From: Cedecea neteri NBRC 105707 = ATCC 33855
GTDB taxonomy: Bacteria > Pseudomonadota > Gammaproteobacteria > Enterobacterales > Enterobacteriaceae
Direction: 5' to 3'
Length of the DNA: 64,000 nucleotides
Assembly (NCBI RefSeq): GCF_001571265.1
Contig: NZ_BCTL01000014.1
Span: forward strand, 1 to 64,000
The notes beneath the pieces are model-generated. The model saw only the letters and a list, made by a program, of their open reading frames with translations, had not been told where the DNA came from and searched no databases. Shown piece after piece: positions 59,900 to 64,000 of the stretch (its first letter is position 1; the number at the start of each line of letters is the position of its first letter). A program made the translations under genes and the position numbers.

Positions 59900-61019
59900 A
59901 TGGACCTGAAACAGTATCTTCAAGAGTTAAAACGAGTCGTGAATATCGACTGCGGCACCGCTACCCTTGCTGGCGTGGAAGAGGTCAGCCATATCTTTCA
60001 GCAATGGTATCTGTCAGAAAACTGGCACTGTGACAGCGTTGATCTGGGAAACAAAGTGGGGCCGGGTTTGTTTGCCACCAATAAACCCAATGCCACACGG
60101 TACGACGTTTTACTGGTGGGGCATATGGATACCGTATTCCCACCGGGAACCGTTTCAGAGCGCCCTTTCAGCATTGAAGGCGATCGCGCCTATGGGCCTG
60201 GCGTGTCAGACATGAAAAGCGGGTTGCTCTCTATCCTTTGGGCTTTACGCGGCCTGGACAAAGCCGATCTTGAGCGGTTGGCTATCGCCGTAACCATGAA
60301 CCCGGACGAAGAAACGGGCTCGGTGCATTCGCACGAATGGATCGGTGGCATAGCGAAGCGCAGTCGGTACGTGCTGGTATGCGAAGCTGCAAGAGCCGAC
60401 GGTTCCCTGGTGAAAGCCAGAAAAGGCATGGCCCGCTACCGGCTGGCTTTTAAAGGCGTAGCCGCTCATGCGGGCAACGATCCGGAAAAAGGCCGCTCTG
60501 CGGTGAAAGCGCTCGCTCACGCGGTGCTGGCAATCAGCGATCTGGCCGATATCACGAAGGGCACCACGCTGAACACCGGTGTTATTTCCGGCGGTGTCGG
60601 GGCGAATATCGTGGCGGATAGCGCGGAGATGATTGTCGATCTCCGCTTCAATGATAACGATGAATATCTGCGGGTTAACGAGGCCGTTCAGTCGTTCAGC
60701 CAGTGCCAGTTCGAGCCCGATGTGTTAACAACCGTCGAACAGCAGGCACAAACGCCAGCGATGTCGCCTTCCGCCGAAACGGAAAAGCTGATGAAGCTGG
60801 TGGAAAAGGCCGGTGAGGCTGTCGACGTGGACGTCCGCTGGCAGGCGGTGGGCGGTGGGCGGTGGCTCGGATGCTAACCACACGGCGGCGCTGGGAGTGC
60901 CTTCCCTGGACGGATTTGGCCCTGTAGGTGCCGGCTTCCATTCCCCTTCCGAATATCTGGAGCTGAACAGTATCGAACCTCGGGTTCGGCTGCTGCGCGA
61001 GGTTATCCGCTCGCTGTAA
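59900..61019 (+). pseudogene. M20-family carboxypeptidase, frameshifted by a 7-bp repeat
   Basis: A CPG2-like metallopeptidase (M20). The intact part runs to a TAA at 60875-60877 (325 residues) and shows the zinc motifs LLVGHMDTVFPPG near 73 and MNPDEETGS near 133, with the dimerisation domain after 180. Three copies of GCGGTGG (60845-60865) shift the frame; with two copies translation would continue as AVGGGSDANHTAALGV... to the stop at 61017-61019, restoring the final metal-ligand His segment and about 371 residues in all. The C-terminal His (AGFHSPSEYL) is therefore lost here. It may be inactive or phase variable. Confidence 0.88.
60845..60865 (+). repeat. three tandem copies of a 7-bp unit (GCGGTGG)
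   Basis: Three exact GCGGTGG units lie in the M20 peptidase gene. Two units keep the frame; three disrupt it. Slippage at such a repeat would switch the gene on and off. Confidence 0.9.
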
Positions 61020-61024
61020 AACAA

Positions 61025-61043
61025 GGCCGGGGTCTTCCCGGCC
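61025..61043. terminator. terminator between the peptidase gene and adhP
   Basis: A perfect 7-bp stem GGCCGGG/CCCGGCC with a 5-nt loop, between convergent genes. Weak T-rich sequence follows on the plus strand. Confidence 0.7.
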
Positions 61044-61050
61044 AGCTTCA

Positions 61051-62067
61051 CTATTTTTTCAGTTTAAAATCAATCACCATGCGGCCTTTGATTTGGCCGC
61101 TCTCCATTTCATGGAAAATGGTATTGATGTCCTCCAGGGGACGCAGCGTCACCTTAGGCGTGACCTTTCCTTCCGCTGCAAACTGGAATGCCTCAGCCAG
61201 GTCCTGACGCGTACCGACCAGCGAGCCAACAACCTCAATGCCGTCCAGTACCAGGCGAGGAATGTTCAGGCTCATGGACTCCGGTGGCAGGCCAACGGCC
61301 ACAATACGAGCTCCAGCACGAACAGCGTCAACGGCGGAGTTAAAAGCAGCTTTCGCAACGGCGGTTACTACCGCTGCGTGAGCGCCCCCGGTTTTTTCCT
61401 GAATGATTTTTGCCGCGTCTTCGTTGCGGGAGTTGATCACCAGATCGGCCCCGCTCTCTTTGGCAAATTCGAGCTGGGCATCGTTGACGTCAACGGCAAT
61501 GACCTTAGCATTAAAGACGTTTTTGGCGTACTGCAGCGCGAGGTTACCGAGGCCACCCAAACCATAGATAGCAATCCATTGGCCCGGCTTGATATGGGAT
61601 ACTTTTACCGCTTTGTAGGTCGTTACCCCGGCACAGGTAATGCTGCTGGCTTCTGCAGAAGCCAGGCCATCCGGCACTTTTACCGCATAGTCGGCCACCA
61701 CGATGCACTCTTCAGCCATACCGCCATCGACGGTAAAGCCCGCGTTGGTTACGCTGCGGCACAGGGTTTCATTACCAGAATTACAGTATTCACAGTGGCC
61801 GCATCCGCGGAAGAACCAGGCCACGCTTGCCCGATCGCCCACTTTCAACGAGCTGACACCCGGCCCAATCGCCCTCACGATGCCGATGCCTTCATGCCCC
61901 AGCGTGGTGCCGGTGACATCACCAAAGTCGCCATTTTTTACGTGCAAATCCGTATGGCAAACGCCACAGCATTCCATAGCCAACAGTGCTTCACCATGCT
62001 CCAGCGAACGCACGGGTTTATCAATGATATCGACTGAATGGTTCTGACTTACAACTGCTGCTTTCAT
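61051..62067 (-). CDS. adhP: zinc-dependent alcohol dehydrogenase AdhP
   Basis: Ethanol-preferring NAD-dependent alcohol dehydrogenase. 338 residues from the ATG at 62067 ([14 protein letters not shown]). Catalytic zinc ligands are in CGVCHTDLH near 37 and GHEGIG near 59; four structural-zinc cysteines lie in [15 protein letters not shown] near 89-103; the NAD motif is [10 protein letters not shown] near 170. It resembles E. coli adhP closely, but there it lies elsewhere. Single gene upstream of the eno terminator. Confidence 0.94.
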   Translation of the reverse strand: MKAAVVSQNHSVDIIDKPVRSLEHGEALLAMECCGVCHTDLHVKNGDFGDVTGTTLGHEGIGIVRAIGPGVSSLKVGDRASVAWFFRGCGHCEYCNSGNETLCRSVTNAGFTVDGGMAEECIVVADYAVKVPDGLASAEASSITCAGVTTYKAVKVSHIKPGQWIAIYGLGGLGNLALQYAKNVFNAKVIAVDVNDAQLEFAKESGADLVINSRNEDAAKIIQEKTGGAHAAVVTAVAKAAFNSAVDAVRAGARIVAVGLPPESMSLNIPRLVLDGIEVVGSLVGTRQDLAEAFQFAAEGKVTPKVTLRPLEDINTIFHEMESGQIKGRMVIDFKLKK

Positions 62068-62182
62068 ATGCGGTCTCCTGACCTGATGTGAATAACCCGA
62101 CAAGCCTGGCCCAGCGAGCCAAAGGACGCAATAGATAAGCGTTAATTAAGCATTTGATGTGAAAGGTTTTAAATTTAAGACG

Positions 62183-62209
62183 AAAAAAAACCCGCCGAAG
62201 CGGGTTTTT
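62183..62209. terminator. eno terminator
   Basis: On the minus strand AAACCCGC/GCGGGTTT around CTTCG-type loop bases is followed by eight T residues. On the plus strand five T follow, so it may work both ways. Confidence 0.9.
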
Positions 62210-62234
62210 CAAAGTCTACAGCAGCAGTAAGAAC

Positions 62235-63551
<1,317 letters not shown>

Positions 63552-63587
63552 TCAAGTCACAACGTTAAACTAAAACTCCAGACAAAC

Positions 63588-63610
63588 AACGCGCGATAAT
63601 GTCGCGCGTT
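63588..63610 (-). terminator. hairpin between pyrG and eno
   Basis: A perfect 9-bp stem AACGCGCGA/TCGCGCGTT with loop TAATG. On the minus strand GTTTGTC follows rather than a clean T-run, so it may only attenuate pyrG read-through into eno. Confidence 0.6.
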
Positions 63611-63626
63611 GCCGTTCTAACTCTGC

Positions 63627-64000
63627 TTACTTCGCCTGGCGTTTCTGGTACTCACCGGCGGCTTTCACGAAGCCTGCAAACAGTGGGTGCCCGTCACGCG
63701 GAGTCGAAGTGAATTCCGGGTGGAACTGGCAGGCAACAAACCATGGATGATTTGGCACCTCGATGATTTCCACCAGTTGGTCATCACCGGAACGACCTGC
63801 AACACGTAAACCAGCTGCTTCAATCGGTTTCAGCAGCATGTTGTTGACTTCGTAGCGATGGCGATGGCGTTCAACGATTGTTGGCTCACCGTACATCTGA
63901 CGAACCAGGCTGCCGTCGGTCAGCTGGCACTGCTGCCCGCCGAGGCGCATGGTGCCGCCCAGATCGCTCTTCTCGGTGCGCACTTCAACGTTGCCTTCTT
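63627..64000 (-). CDS. pyrG: CTP synthase, 3' end
   Basis: The C-terminal 124 or so residues of CTP synthase, which aminates UTP to CTP; the gene runs out of the window. The glutaminase domain shows the catalytic His and Glu in [18 protein letters not shown], preceded by [13 protein letters not shown], and the protein ends EYQKRQAK. The apparent start at 63983 is only an internal GTG. Partial gene because of the window edge. Confidence 0.96.
   Translation of the reverse strand, partial: EGNVEVRTEKSDLGGTMRLGGQQCQLTDGSLVRQMYGEPTIVERHRHRYEVNNMLLKPIEAAGLRVAGRSGDDQLVEIIEVPNHPWFVACQFHPEFTSTPRDGHPLFAGFVKAAGEYQKRQAK

Noticed and set aside
63627-63983. Separate 118-residue glutaminase protein at the window edge
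   Set aside because: The sequence continues in frame upstream as the C-terminus of CTP synthase; the start is an internal GTG.

Overview
This 64 kb window is chromosomal DNA from a member of the Enterobacteriaceae. Nearly every core gene closely matches its Escherichia coli counterpart in length and sequence, and the backbone order (serV-csrA-alaS-recX-recA-pncC, srlAEBD-gutM-srlR-gutQ, mutS, rpoS-nlpD-pcm-surE-truD-ispFD-ftsB-ygbE-cysCND-iap, cysHIJ-queD-ygc cluster-queE-eno-pyrG) is the E. coli order. It is not E. coli: the nor/hyp/hyc/asc stretch between gutQ and mutS and the CRISPR-Cas locus after iap are missing, and other genes occupy those places. The genus cannot be fixed by eye.

Layout. 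0-6 kb: tRNA-Ser(GCT), csrA, alaS, recX, recA with a LexA box, pncC. 6-8.7 kb: a zinc-type ABC transporter operon headed by an unlisted 39-residue membrane peptide and a Zur-like box. 9-14 kb: the glucitol PTS operon. 14-16.4 kb: mltB and a second tryptophanyl-tRNA synthetase preceded by a complete Trp-Trp leader-peptide attenuator. 16.4-24.4 kb: accessory genes (HAD phosphatase, orphan terC, a catalase/cytochrome b561/ECF sigma/anti-sigma operon, a chemoreceptor, a ChaN/TIKI-like protein). 24.5-38 kb: mutS, rpoS and the core block to iap. 38-41.6 kb: a glycoside hydrolase family 9 enzyme with a ChiP-like porin, preceded by a 24-bp perfect palindrome. 41.9-47 kb: cysHIJ and queD.

47-58 kb: the complete ygcNOP / ygcQRSUW / yqcE-ygcE cluster. 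It encodes an FGGY kinase, an SDR dehydrogenase, an FAD dehydrogenase of the alkyl-DHAP-synthase type, an ETF pair, an ETF:quinone-oxidoreductase-like pair, two MFS transporters, and a GlpP-family antiterminator (YgcP). The divergent ygcW/yqcE control region is mirror-symmetric: each side has a CRP site, then an identical RNA box, then an intrinsic terminator lying in the leader before the first gene. I infer that YgcP is the antiterminator of both leaders, giving a CRP plus RNA-antitermination switch. This is the strongest candidate for an undescribed regulatory system in the window.

58.5-62 kb: a structured leader, two YjiH/YjiG-like gate-domain membrane proteins, an M20 peptidase broken by a third copy of a 7-bp tandem repeat, and adhP. 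62.2-64 kb: eno and the 3' end of pyrG. All calls come from reading the sequence and from remembered family features; no database search was run.
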